A DNA stretch of 64,000 nt from Archegozetes longisetosus (Eukaryota; Arthropoda; Arachnida; Sarcoptiformes; Trhypochthoniidae). Location of the stretch: positions 2,049,855-2,113,854 of the forward strand of contig JAEMBT020000006.1 in the NCBI GenBank assembly GCA_018873245.2. The letters are read 5' to 3'. A program made the position numbers and the translations under genes. The notes beneath the pieces are model-generated. The model saw nothing but the letters and a program-made list of their open reading frames with translations, did not search any database and was not told the origin of the DNA. This document shows positions 1 to 8,500 of this stretch, piece by piece. Position 1 is the first letter of the stretch. Each line of letters starts with the position of its first letter.

Positions 1-1
1 A

Positions 2-697
2 CCAAACGGAGAAAATAAACACAAATATCAGAAAATAATGAATGAGCAGTTAGCTCATAATATGAATGAAGAACTAAACATACCTCTTGCCGACAATGAC
101 AATCACATCAATGCAAATATTAACAATGAAGTTTCAAATAAGCGTTTGTGTGATAATGAAAAAGCGCTTAACTTGAAATTCGTTTCAAATAGTACTACAT
201 CTGACGATATTAGCGCTAAGAATGGTTTATATGAATATCAAAGATTGGAAGTCAGCAATGAATACCGTAATTCATCGTCTCATTCATCCGATAATAATGT
301 ACAAGACTTTAATTCGGGAGAAATTCAGAGCTCGAGATGCGAGTCGACCAATGAAACTGAATCATTACCTCAATTGCATCGGTTCTCATCCGATACTGAT
401 TTGAGTCATTTATGTGAACCACAGCCTCAACCATTACGTAGAAGCCACGAAGAGATCCATTTAAACAATTTGGACGACACGGCAGTTGTTTTTGAGGCTG
501 AGCCTCACAATATTAATGCGATGAGTACTAGTACTGATCAAAATTGTTTGCGAGATTCAGATGATCCGACTTTAAGAATGCTCTTCCATAAGCTATTGAC
601 CATTGAGTCGCCGACTTCTGATTCGGTCAATCAGTCAAATGATTCCGACGTTAATGCAAATCAAATCTCTAGTCCTTTTACTAGTAATAAATTTTGA
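2..697 (+). CDS. 3' terminal exon of an unrecognised Asn/Ser-rich protein (5' partial)
   Basis: This frame is open from the first complete codon at position 2 to a TGA ending at 697. The Met at 38 is therefore probably internal, and the gene continues left of the window. The visible part is about 231 residues, hydrophilic and rich in Asn, Ser, Asp and Glu. It has no membrane segment and no Cys pattern. The stretch around LRMLFHKLL, 45-50 residues from the C-terminus, is the only compact amphipathic segment and may be a short motif or helix. The rest reads as a disordered tail. I do not recognise the family. It lies on the same strand as B9D2, 860 bp upstream of it, and candidate poly(A) signals lie between them, so it is probably a separate transcription unit. 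It is likely real because a frame this long, with ordinary codon use and no stop, is unusual in this AT-rich sequence. Confidence 0.6.
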   Translation, partial: PNGENKHKYQKIMNEQLAHNMNEELNIPLADNDNHINANINNEVSNKRLCDNEKALNLKFVSNSTTSDDISAKNGLYEYQRLEVSNEYRNSSSHSSDNNVQDFNSGEIQSSRCESTNETESLPQLHRFSSDTDLSHLCEPQPQPLRRSHEEIHLNNLDDTAVVFEAEPHNINAMSTSTDQNCLRDSDDPTLRMLFHKLLTIESPTSDSVNQSNDSDVNANQISSPFTSNKF

Positions 698-1311
698 AAT
701 ATTTTTCCTAAAGAACCTAATCATAAGTATCCAGAAATGTCAATTTTTAAAAAATCTAAGTCAATTCGTATTTACTTTTCCAGAAACATTAAGCACTTCG
801 TGAAATTCTGCCATTTTTTTAGTTAAATTCATAATTTTTAAGCTTAAGAAATTATTTATTGATATTTGAGTACAATATTTAGGAAAAGATAGTTTTAAAA
901 AGTTTTATTGACTTATTGTCCAATTTTATTTGCTGGACATTATGTTTACCGTCATTTTGCTCTCTATTGAATGCATTTAATCTAGCCTATAAGTATTAAA
1001 CTTCGACAATAATCGAAAAAATTATACGAAATTTGAGTTTTTCGATTAGATTTTCAAATTTAACTATAAGTTTGCTGTGAAATCATGAACCAAGTATTGA
1101 GTATTAGATAAGAATACAATTTTGTGGTATGAATGTATAGTATATTTCTTAAATACGTAGTTTATCGCCTTTTATTGTGATAATTCAATTGTATAAAATA
1201 AGTAAAGTGATTTTAATTGACTATAAAACTTATATTTGAAACTTTAAAAACTTTGTGATTCAGGTATACTTATTTCAAAGGTACTTATAAATGTAAAACA
1301 ATATTTATGCT

Positions 1312-1317
1312 AATAAA
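1312..1317 (+). terminator. Candidate poly(A) signal AATAAA
   Basis: A canonical AATAAA hexamer lies about 615 bp after the stop of the partial upstream gene and 240 bp before B9D2. The hexamer is common by chance in sequence this AT-rich, so the assignment rests on position only. Confidence 0.3.
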
Positions 1318-1456
1318 ATGATTTCAAGCTATCAGTTTTGTGTATCAGTTCTGTAACTATCTTTTATGTAAGATTTTTGATGAACTCCATCACAAAAACC
1401 TGTGTTGGGCTTAAGGCAAAGTTTTGTTTTGTTTTGTTGTGAGACTTGGAATAAGT

Positions 1457-1471
1457 GTTGCCATAGGAGAG
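1457..1471 (+). promoter_or_regulatory. RFX X-box-like motif upstream of B9D2
   Basis: GTTGCC-ATA-GGAGAG fits the ciliary X-box pattern RYYNYY-N(1-3)-RRNRAC except for the last base (G instead of C). The 5' half-site GTTGCCAT is perfect. It ends 86 bp before the B9D2 ATG, the usual distance for RFX/DAF-19 sites in invertebrate ciliary genes. B9 and tectonic genes are known X-box targets in other animals. Single motif match by eye; binding is inferred. Confidence 0.45.
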
Positions 1472-1557
1472 AACCAGACAATACAAACCAACTGCGAACT
1501 AATTAATGGCAATAAACCTGAATTAATTTTTGAATTATAGTCTTAATTGTGAATCTT

Positions 1558-2951
1558 ATGGCAGAACTTTATGTTTTTGGTCAACTATTGAGTGCAAAAG
1601 GATTTGCCGAACAATCTTTATTTTGCAAGTGGCGTATCCATACAGGTCAGAATAATTTGGATATTATATGTAATATGTCGACAATCTATACAGCTACAAG
1701 CTAGGAATGGTACAATCTGCAAAAATCATTCCCTCAGTGATAATCTCGTTAAGAAGTGCACAAATTCTTATTAAGATCTATTAATTGAGATGAGTTCCAG
1801 AACTCATTAGAATCAATAGTCGTCTCGAGAGAATGCTCTTAACGCTTGGTTGTGCTCTCAGATTAATTTGATTTCTTATTTGACGACCTTCACTGATAGG
1901 TTCATCTTGGAAGCTGTTAGAGGGCTTAATAGAAGGTCAGACACAAGTCGACAATCCAGAGACATCTGAACGAACGTATTGGTCACATCCGATTGACGTT
2001 CATTTTGTAACTAAAGGACTACAAGGTCTGTATGAGACAGGCTTACAATTAGTTAGCATAAGATTCAATTAATTGCTAACACATGTCTAGTGCATGTTTA
2101 ATTTTAATTAATTTACTTTATGCTAATTACGAGCATCATGAGCAGCATTTCAGCGTCTGATTCCAATTTACCATTTTTATTGCTTATAAATGCTTACAAC
2201 ATTTTTTGTGCAAATATGCATAAAATTTTTTATGAACTTCAGTTATAATATTTGATTGCAAGTCTATTGCATGTAGTGTGTCCGAGAGGTCTCTTTACTT
2301 TGAAATGAGCTTTTAATTGTTTGACGAAATGGCAAGTCAAGCGTATTGCTTCGTTCATCAATAGAATTAGAGTAGAATCTGAAAGTAAAAAACTTCTCGA
2401 ACCTCCTATAGAATGACTTTTAATATATGAAAAACCTATACCTCGATCAAAATTATTAGACTTATAAACATACTTGATTAAAAAATGGATTGTTTTTGAC
2501 ACTCTTTACTAAATTATTGCATAGACTTCTTATCATTTGTATTTCTAGCATTAAGTAAAACAAAGTACTCTCTGCTGTTGTGTTTAGAAAGTCCATATAA
2601 TTATTAAACAATCGAATAATTATTCTGAAGCCAGGTTGGCCTAAGTTTGAGTTACAAGTTTGGCATCAGGACTCTTTCGGTCGGTGCAGTATTTTCAGTT
2701 ACGGTTTTGTCCACATCCCATCGCAAGCTGGCTACCATAAGATAAGTTGTCATACTTGGAGACCAGTTGGAACAGTAACCAACCAAATCTCACAACTTTT
2801 TACTGGCGAAAGTTTGAAACTAACAAATGAAGAAATAATAATCAAGAATGAAGACCGTTTCAGACTTCAAACCCAAGCTATGGGCGAAGTGAACTTTGAA
2901 CTTTATGTTGTGCTCAAAAATTTCGATAAGTACGGAATTGAAACCAAATAA
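1558..2951 (+). CDS. B9D2: B9 domain-containing protein 2 (ciliary transition zone, MKS module)
   Basis: Spliced CDS: 1558-1645, 1900-2025, 2635-2951. Introns are 254 and 609 bp, GT..AG, both phase 1. The product is 176 aa; human B9D2 is about 175. The B9 fold covers nearly the whole protein. Recognisable family segments are the N-terminal [11 protein letters not shown] and FCKWRIHTG (exon 1), EGQTQVD and [10 protein letters not shown] (exon 2), and [41 protein letters not shown] and [10 protein letters not shown] (exon 3). It is a soluble, C2-like protein that works with B9D1, MKS1 and tectonics in the membrane diffusion barrier at the base of cilia. None of the exons is long enough to stand out as an open frame; they were found by reading for the family motifs. 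The tectonic gene starts 23 bp after the TAA. An X-box-like motif lies upstream. I am confident of the identity; the exact splice sites are inferred but keep frame throughout. Confidence 0.93.
1646..1899 (+). other. B9D2 intron 1
   Basis: 254 bp, GTCAGA donor and TGATAG acceptor, phase 1, splitting a Gly codon after the IHTG motif. It is AT-rich with nothing else recognisable. Confidence 0.85.
2026..2634 (+). other. B9D2 intron 2
   Basis: 609 bp, donor GTCTGT and acceptor GCCAG, phase 1, splitting the Gly of the GWP motif. I see no repeat or nested gene. The 87-codon open frame on the minus strand inside it has no recognisable protein features. Confidence 0.85.
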
Positions 2952-2963
2952 GACCTAAAGTGC

Positions 2964-2978
2964 ATGCCTGTACAATGA
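2964..2978 (+). promoter_or_regulatory. Four-codon mini-ORF whose stop overlaps the tectonic ATG (ATGA)
   Basis: After the B9D2 TAA the first ATG is at 2964. It opens a four-codon frame (M-P-V-Q) that ends in TGA at 2976-2978. That TGA overlaps the tectonic ATG at 2975-2977 in the form ATGA. Such overlaps fit termination-reinitiation coupling between B9D2 and tectonic on a shared mRNA. The overlap is visible in the sequence; the coupling is inference. Confidence 0.35.
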
Positions 2979-4879
2979 TTGCCCTAACTATAAGATTAGT
3001 TCCTCTCATACTTGTGTTTATAACAAACTCTTGGGTCAAATGCCAAACCAATAGTTCAATAGATAACGAAATTTTCAATATAACTGTATCCTTAAATGAG
3101 ACACAAGATGACATCCGAAACATATCAGACAATAACTCGACCTCAACAGAAACGCCGGTTGCGACAACTTTAGAACCATCGACAACAACAGCCATTGCAG
3201 AAACGTCAGAAGAGGACGCGTACAGACATTATACACACTATAGCGACGATTACTGTACATGTGATCTGAAACTCGAGTGGTGTGACGTTGAGTGTTGTTG
3301 TGATCCTGATTGCACTGATTCCGAGAGGTCAGCGTTTGGTGAATGCATTGAAACCAGAAGTAAAATATATGAATCTCGGTATTGCCATAATAAGAATATC
3401 GTTTACATTAATAACACTAAGACTACTGTTGAAAAATCATTCAACGGTTTATTCTGTATTGTTTGGGATAATAGTAATACAAGACATCTGTTTGAAGATA
3501 TAAAACCAATCAATGATTTGAATAAGATTTTGAATATAACAGCTCAGCATGATTACAACTGGACTCATAAAAGTTCTAAGAAATTAGTCAAATTAACTGA
3601 AACTGATGTTTTAAAGCCAGGTTTAAAGTTAAAATCAGGCAAAGATATTTTGATAACTAAAGTGATTAATGAAACTAAAATTTATTCAAACTGGAAATTA
3701 CCGAACTCAGTGATCATGAAAGAAGGGGAATGCAATTCATTAACTTCTATCAAATATCTGAAAGATTTTGATTCAGTGTGCTATAGATTATTCAGAAATT
3801 TTCCTGAACAATGTCTAGAATCAGAGCACTTCAGTGCTAACTATTATAAATCATTTCAGTTTATTTCGAGAAATTTCATGAATCAAACCGATACGAATCC
3901 TATTACGATTGATATCAGTTCAGATGTCAAATATGAAGAGCCTGTTGTAGATTTGGTAACTAGAGAGTGTAATAATGTGGTCAAATCTGTTAAGTATACT
4001 GTATGGCATAACGGGTCTAATGGTATAATTGATGTAAATCTAAGTATAAAGTTGACTAGTTTGAAACCTAACACTACATGGTTTAAACAATCATTTTCTG
4101 TCACTTTTCTCTGGTACAATAAGTCCGAAGGCATTGATTTGAGCGGAAATCCAGGATATATTGTGGGAAAACCTATTTTGGCAGCCTTTATGGCTAAAGA
4201 TAAAACAAATTTAACTCGAAATATGAATGGGTATCAAATCATGACTTATAGTAATAAAGGTTTTTGTGATCTTAATAGCAATAAAGAGTCGATTAAGTTT
4301 AGAACTAATATAAGGTCTGGTTGTTTATTGAGACTGAACTTTGAAAATGAAGACAATTTATGTGAGTCAATACAGAAAACCATCTGGAAACTACTAGAAC
4401 CCGAACCTCTTATAGACTATATTGGAATCTTCGGTAACGCTTCATCTCAAGTAATTACAGATTGGATTCGAGTTTTAGATATCGACAATACTAGTTGTGA
4501 TCCATTGAATGACAATTTGTGTCCTATTCTTATTACTGGAATTTCGCTACATTTTTATTATGTTTATGCGGGTAGTATTAATCAGCCTCAGGCTAAAATA
4601 GTTGGTGTAGTCAAACGATATCACTCTCAAAGTGATGTTGTTGTCAAATGTCACAAATCTACGGATTACTGTGATGACTTCACTATTGAGTTAAGTAATT
4701 CTGTGTCTTTCTATGATATAACAAAGCCTTCGCGACCAGATTACGCTCCACCGGTCACTTTTAAAATACAATTGCCTTCAGACTTCTTCTATCCATTTTT
4801 GACTAGTTCTCAAATTAAGTTACCGACAACTAATAAGATCTCGATTATCTGTCTCTGCATTTTGTATTTGCTTTTATAA
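2975..4879 (+). CDS. TCTN: Tectonic (ciliary transition-zone membrane/secretory protein)
   Basis: Single-exon CDS of 634 aa; human tectonics are roughly 590-700 aa. The frame is open a little further upstream, but the first ATG is at 2975. Residues 1-23 form a signal peptide (hydrophobic LVPLILVFI core, then VKCQ). A Ser/Thr/Asn-rich linker with N-glycosylation sequons follows. The family hallmark lies at about residues 94-113: C-x-C-D-L-x5-C-D-x2-C-C-C-D-x-D-C. The remaining ~500 residues are a Cys-containing beta-rich tectonic domain with many N-x-S/T sites. The last ~15 residues (ISIICLCILYLLL) are hydrophobic and end at the stop, giving a very short C-terminal anchor or a GPI-type signal. 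Tectonics act with B9D1/B9D2/MKS1 at the transition zone. The gene begins 23 bp after the B9D2 stop, leaving no obvious promoter of its own. Which tectonic paralogue (1-3) it matches I cannot say. Confidence 0.92.
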   Translation: MIALTIRLVPLILVFITNSWVKCQTNSSIDNEIFNITVSLNETQDDIRNISDNNSTSTETPVATTLEPSTTTAIAETSEEDAYRHYTHYSDDYCTCDLKLEWCDVECCCDPDCTDSERSAFGECIETRSKIYESRYCHNKNIVYINNTKTTVEKSFNGLFCIVWDNSNTRHLFEDIKPINDLNKILNITAQHDYNWTHKSSKKLVKLTETDVLKPGLKLKSGKDILITKVINETKIYSNWKLPNSVIMKEGECNSLTSIKYLKDFDSVCYRLFRNFPEQCLESEHFSANYYKSFQFISRNFMNQTDTNPITIDISSDVKYEEPVVDLVTRECNNVVKSVKYTVWHNGSNGIIDVNLSIKLTSLKPNTTWFKQSFSVTFLWYNKSEGIDLSGNPGYIVGKPILAAFMAKDKTNLTRNMNGYQIMTYSNKGFCDLNSNKESIKFRTNIRSGCLLRLNFENEDNLCESIQKTIWKLLEPEPLIDYIGIFGNASSQVITDWIRVLDIDNTSCDPLNDNLCPILITGISLHFYYVYAGSINQPQAKIVGVVKRYHSQSDVVVKCHKSTDYCDDFTIELSNSVSFYDITKPSRPDYAPPVTFKIQLPSDFFYPFLTSSQIKLPTTNKISIICLCILYLLL

Positions 4880-5490
4880 GTATTTATAATACATTCTTAT
4901 TTTTTTAAAGAACTTAATTAAGAGTTGCAACTGCTCTGAACTTAAGTCTAGTTTTGGTGTATATGTAAAACATGAAACTAGTTTTTGACAGAATATTCTG
5001 TAAGTTACCAAATTTTTCTATAGAAAACTTGATTTTTCAAGCAATTTATTCTGTAAAACATGATAATTACAACGATAAGGTCATGACATTATAGATGTAT
5101 TTGATAATTGATTGTTCACTTAGACTTGTCATAAAACATATCGATATTCTATTAGAATGCTATAATACTATTTAAGTCAAACCATTAAACTACAACTGTC
5201 TCCTATAAAATATATTCTGATAGTAATGTAAAGTTGTTTTCATTTAATGTATTCGTCAGTTTATAAATAATTAAAAATGAATTCAAAACAGGCATACGAT
5301 TGTTGGTCATTATCAAAAATAGTGTATATTCACGGATGAATTATTAGATGCCGTGGAAACCAGTTTTGTAAGAGATTTTGTTGTGCCAAACAAAAGCAAA
5401 CTAATAAAATAGATAAAATTCGGAGTTTAATTGTATCGAAGTTATCACTAGAGCTATAGAATACTTTTAGTCGCACTTCTAGTCGCAATC
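4880..5490. other. Intergenic: tectonic 3'UTR and promoter of the large secreted-protein gene
   Basis: 611 bp without coding potential, AT-rich. An AATAAA at 5403-5408 is the clearest poly(A) hexamer, but it lies only 83 bp before the next ATG, so tectonic may use a weaker upstream signal. No clear TATA box or initiator was recognised for the downstream gene. Confidence 0.5.
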
Positions 5491-5584
5491 ATGGATACTG
5501 TTCTGGTGGTAGCAAAAGTTTCTCACAACAAAATAGTTCTTGTTTTATTTATTTTGTGTAATATTGCTTTGGCTGAAGCTTACG
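5491..5584 (+). CDS. Secreted protein exon 1: signal peptide
   Basis: The ATG at 5491 opens 31 codons and one base. They encode a short N-region and a hydrophobic core (IVLVLFILCNIALA) ending in AEAYG, a good signal-peptidase site. The donor is GTAAGA, phase 1. Confidence 0.8.
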
Positions 5585-8500
5585 GTAAGAAAGATTTTTC
5601 ATTCGAATGACTTAAGTTTTTTTGGTGAAAATTTTCCCTAATATTCTGGATTAACGATTATTTATATGTATCGTGCATTGGGATAAAAATGTCCATAATA
5701 AAGGTGTTGGCTCTACTGCAAATAACAAGCTTTAAAGTTTGATGCAAAGTAGGAAACACTTTGGAACTTCGTAAAATAAACTATTATTCATAACTTTATT
5801 GATAGTAATAACACAAAATAATTATTACTTTCCTGGTTTGCAACAAACCTTAAAGTTTGTTATTCGCAGTAAAGCCAGCACCTTTACTATGGACATTTTA
5901 ATCCCAATGCAGGATACCTTGAAAAGTTTAACAATGAATAAAAGTTTTGCCATAGAGTGAAATACAAACTTGAATTATGAAAACTACCAGATTTTGTTAA
6001 AATCATTGAGATTTGAGCGACATATTTCCTCCAAAGTTTTATGACCAACAGCTTCAAAACTTCTATCACTGATAAGTCTAAGACTCACCATAACCTCTTT
6101 TAACAGTTGAGATAATCAAAACATTGAATGATTTTTATTTTTCGAATTGATGATTTTATTGATTAGTTTTTACTGATAAGCTAATATAATTTTTTGAAGG
6201 AGAGTGTAGCAAAGATTGTGTTAATGGTAACTGTGATAATACTGGCAAATGCGTTTGTGATCCATGTTGGGAAGGAGTTAATTGCAACAAATACGGTACT
6301 ATTTCGCTTAAAATGATTATTAATTAATAAGAATTTTCGAAACTTAATTATTTTGAACGATCTATAGCTTTTTAGAGTTGGCATTGCTTCAAAAAGACTA
6401 CAGTTCGTACAATAACATTTGATCTTTTCTATAAATTCAAAATCAATATTGATCCAAGTTCAGTTCATTAAGAGTTTTAAAATAGTTTTTAATCTATAGA
6501 ACTGATCAAAACTTTACGAATGTTGGAAACCATAAGCTAAAAATAAGACATAACTAATAAGCGTATAAACTCAAGATTGTGTTATGGGGTTTGGTAAGAG
6601 CTGAACTAAGTATATCTCTAGAGCTCTAGCGCTAAGCTTGAGATTTATCTCAAAGAATTATTTTCAAGCTTCAGGAGTTTAACTTATTGAGTTTTTACAT
6701 AGAGTCATAAATAGTTTTGAAAAAAAGTTGATTAGTTTTTTCGTTACTTTGGCTTTTCTGAAAAACTTGATTTGATATGTCGATCGATAACTATTAACGT
6801 GCTATGTTTGTCACCATACTATAGTACTGTATAAGTAATCAGTATTCAATGAATTATTCACTATTAAACTGACGTAAATATCAGAATATTCTGACTAGAA
6901 TCCTATAAAGACAACAAACAATGCATTGAAGGTCGCATTCAAATAAATCAGATTTATTTAATAGGCTATAAATTATTAATTAGTTATTTCTCGTCAAATG
7001 TATTCTATTTATGCTTTAATTATCGTAAATATCATTTCAGTTGATTCTTATTCGCCACAATTTGACGTCAATGAGAGACGAATTTACATTAATAGGCATC
7101 ACATAAGCAAAAACAAGCCTATATTCAGAGCAAAAGCCAATGATAAGGATCTAGAAATAACATGCAATTACAGAACAACTAATTGCGAATGCTCTCAAAT
7201 AGTCTATGAACTAAACGATCCGAACTCTTACAATGGATTATTCAAAATTGACAATAAAAGCGGAGAACTATTTCTCACAGACCCCGAGAAAGCGTTCGAT
7301 GACTTCAGATATTCAATCGTAATAAGAGCAAAGTCTGCAAATGGAAAATCGGAATCGAAAGCGTCTAGGCTAAAACTTACTTTAATAATACAAAATGAAT
7401 TGCATAGAATTAGACGCGAAGCCGCAGAAGAGAAAGCTCTGATGACCACAAATAAAGAGCCGCTATCGAGACAAATAACTAACTTTCAAACAACATTCAA
7501 TTTGCGCACATTATCAGGAGAGCCGAACGCATTAATCGTTGGAAACACAATTCAATATCGTTTGGATGTGTCTCTGCCGCGAACCGGTGGTATTGATTTA
7601 TTGGTGGAATTATACACTAAAGATGTGATTAATCACAATTTCGTGCCGGCATTAACTTTATATAACATATCAGTTAGCAATAGAGTGGCAGGAATTGGAT
7701 TTTTAACAAATGGTGCGCCGCCTAAGCCTAAAATGCTTCTCAATGATATCAATACTAATGTGGTAAACATTCAGTTCTTTAATTCAATTGACTTTCAATT
7801 TGTAGCTAAGGAGATAATTCAATTTCTCACCAGAAATCAGATTTGAATCCCTAAAGAATAGCTTTAGTGAAAAGTTTTAGAAATAGCTGTAACTAATGAA
7901 AAATTATTTTCTATCAAAAGTACGATCGAGTTATTCTTGACTTCGGAACGGTATCTAATAATGGAGCCGATGGTAATAAATTGTCGATCTTTTTCTCAGT
8001 CGCATTGACTCGAAAGCTTAATATGACTGTTGGCAGCAAACATTTTGTAACAATTGGTGCTGAATATAATCATGGGTCGTATGTATGGGTCGGACAGTCA
8101 GTGGTCACCACTGAGGCGCTTCTTCCTGTTAGTAGAACTTTAAATTGTTTTAAGATTCAGTCGGAGTAGTTTAACTAAACACTTTTGATGTTTGTAAACT
8201 AAAGTAAAATTATATTAAATAATAGGCCGATGACATGCGATTAGCAGAAGTGGAGGTAAAAGAAGTGGAAAACATAGCATTGGACACTGCGGCCATATTC
8301 ACTGTCGAATCGTTTCTCGAATTTCGTTCTGATAAAGTAATACTCGAGATATGGGGCCCGTCGCACGAATACGAGCCCGATAACGTGATAGCTATGGGAC
8401 AAATAGGGGTCAATCACTTCGGATCGAGTTACCAAACAATCCCAAACCATCCGCAACATTATGTGACTGAACGGATCGAAAGTCAATCTGGGCTCTCCTT

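Larger units (their letters stand above)
698..1557. other. Intergenic: 3'UTR of upstream gene and B9D2 promoter
   Basis: No coding potential is seen. The left part is the likely 3'UTR of the partial gene; an AATAAA lies at 1312-1317 and another in the sequence near 1511. The right part should hold the B9D2 promoter, including the X-box-like motif at 1457-1471. A splice-acceptor-like TTATAG shortly before the B9D2 ATG leaves room for a 5'UTR intron or another leader arrangement. Confidence 0.5.

Noticed and set aside
2239-2502. 87-codon open frame on the minus strand
   Set aside because: It lies in B9D2 intron 2, shows no family features and is about the length expected by chance here.
2960-2974. 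Earlier in-frame start for tectonic at GTG 2960
   Set aside because: GTG is not a normal start in an animal nuclear gene. The ATG at 2975 begins directly before a good signal peptide.
2952-2974. Spliced-leader acceptor in front of tectonic (CTAAAG before TGCATG)
   Set aside because: There is an AG, but no pyrimidine tract precedes it in the short purine/A-rich gap. I cannot support trans-splicing from sequence alone.
2635-4879. B9D2-tectonic fusion protein by stop readthrough
   Set aside because: The two reading frames differ, and the B9D2 frame meets a TGA at 2976-2978 soon after its TAA, so simple readthrough cannot join them.
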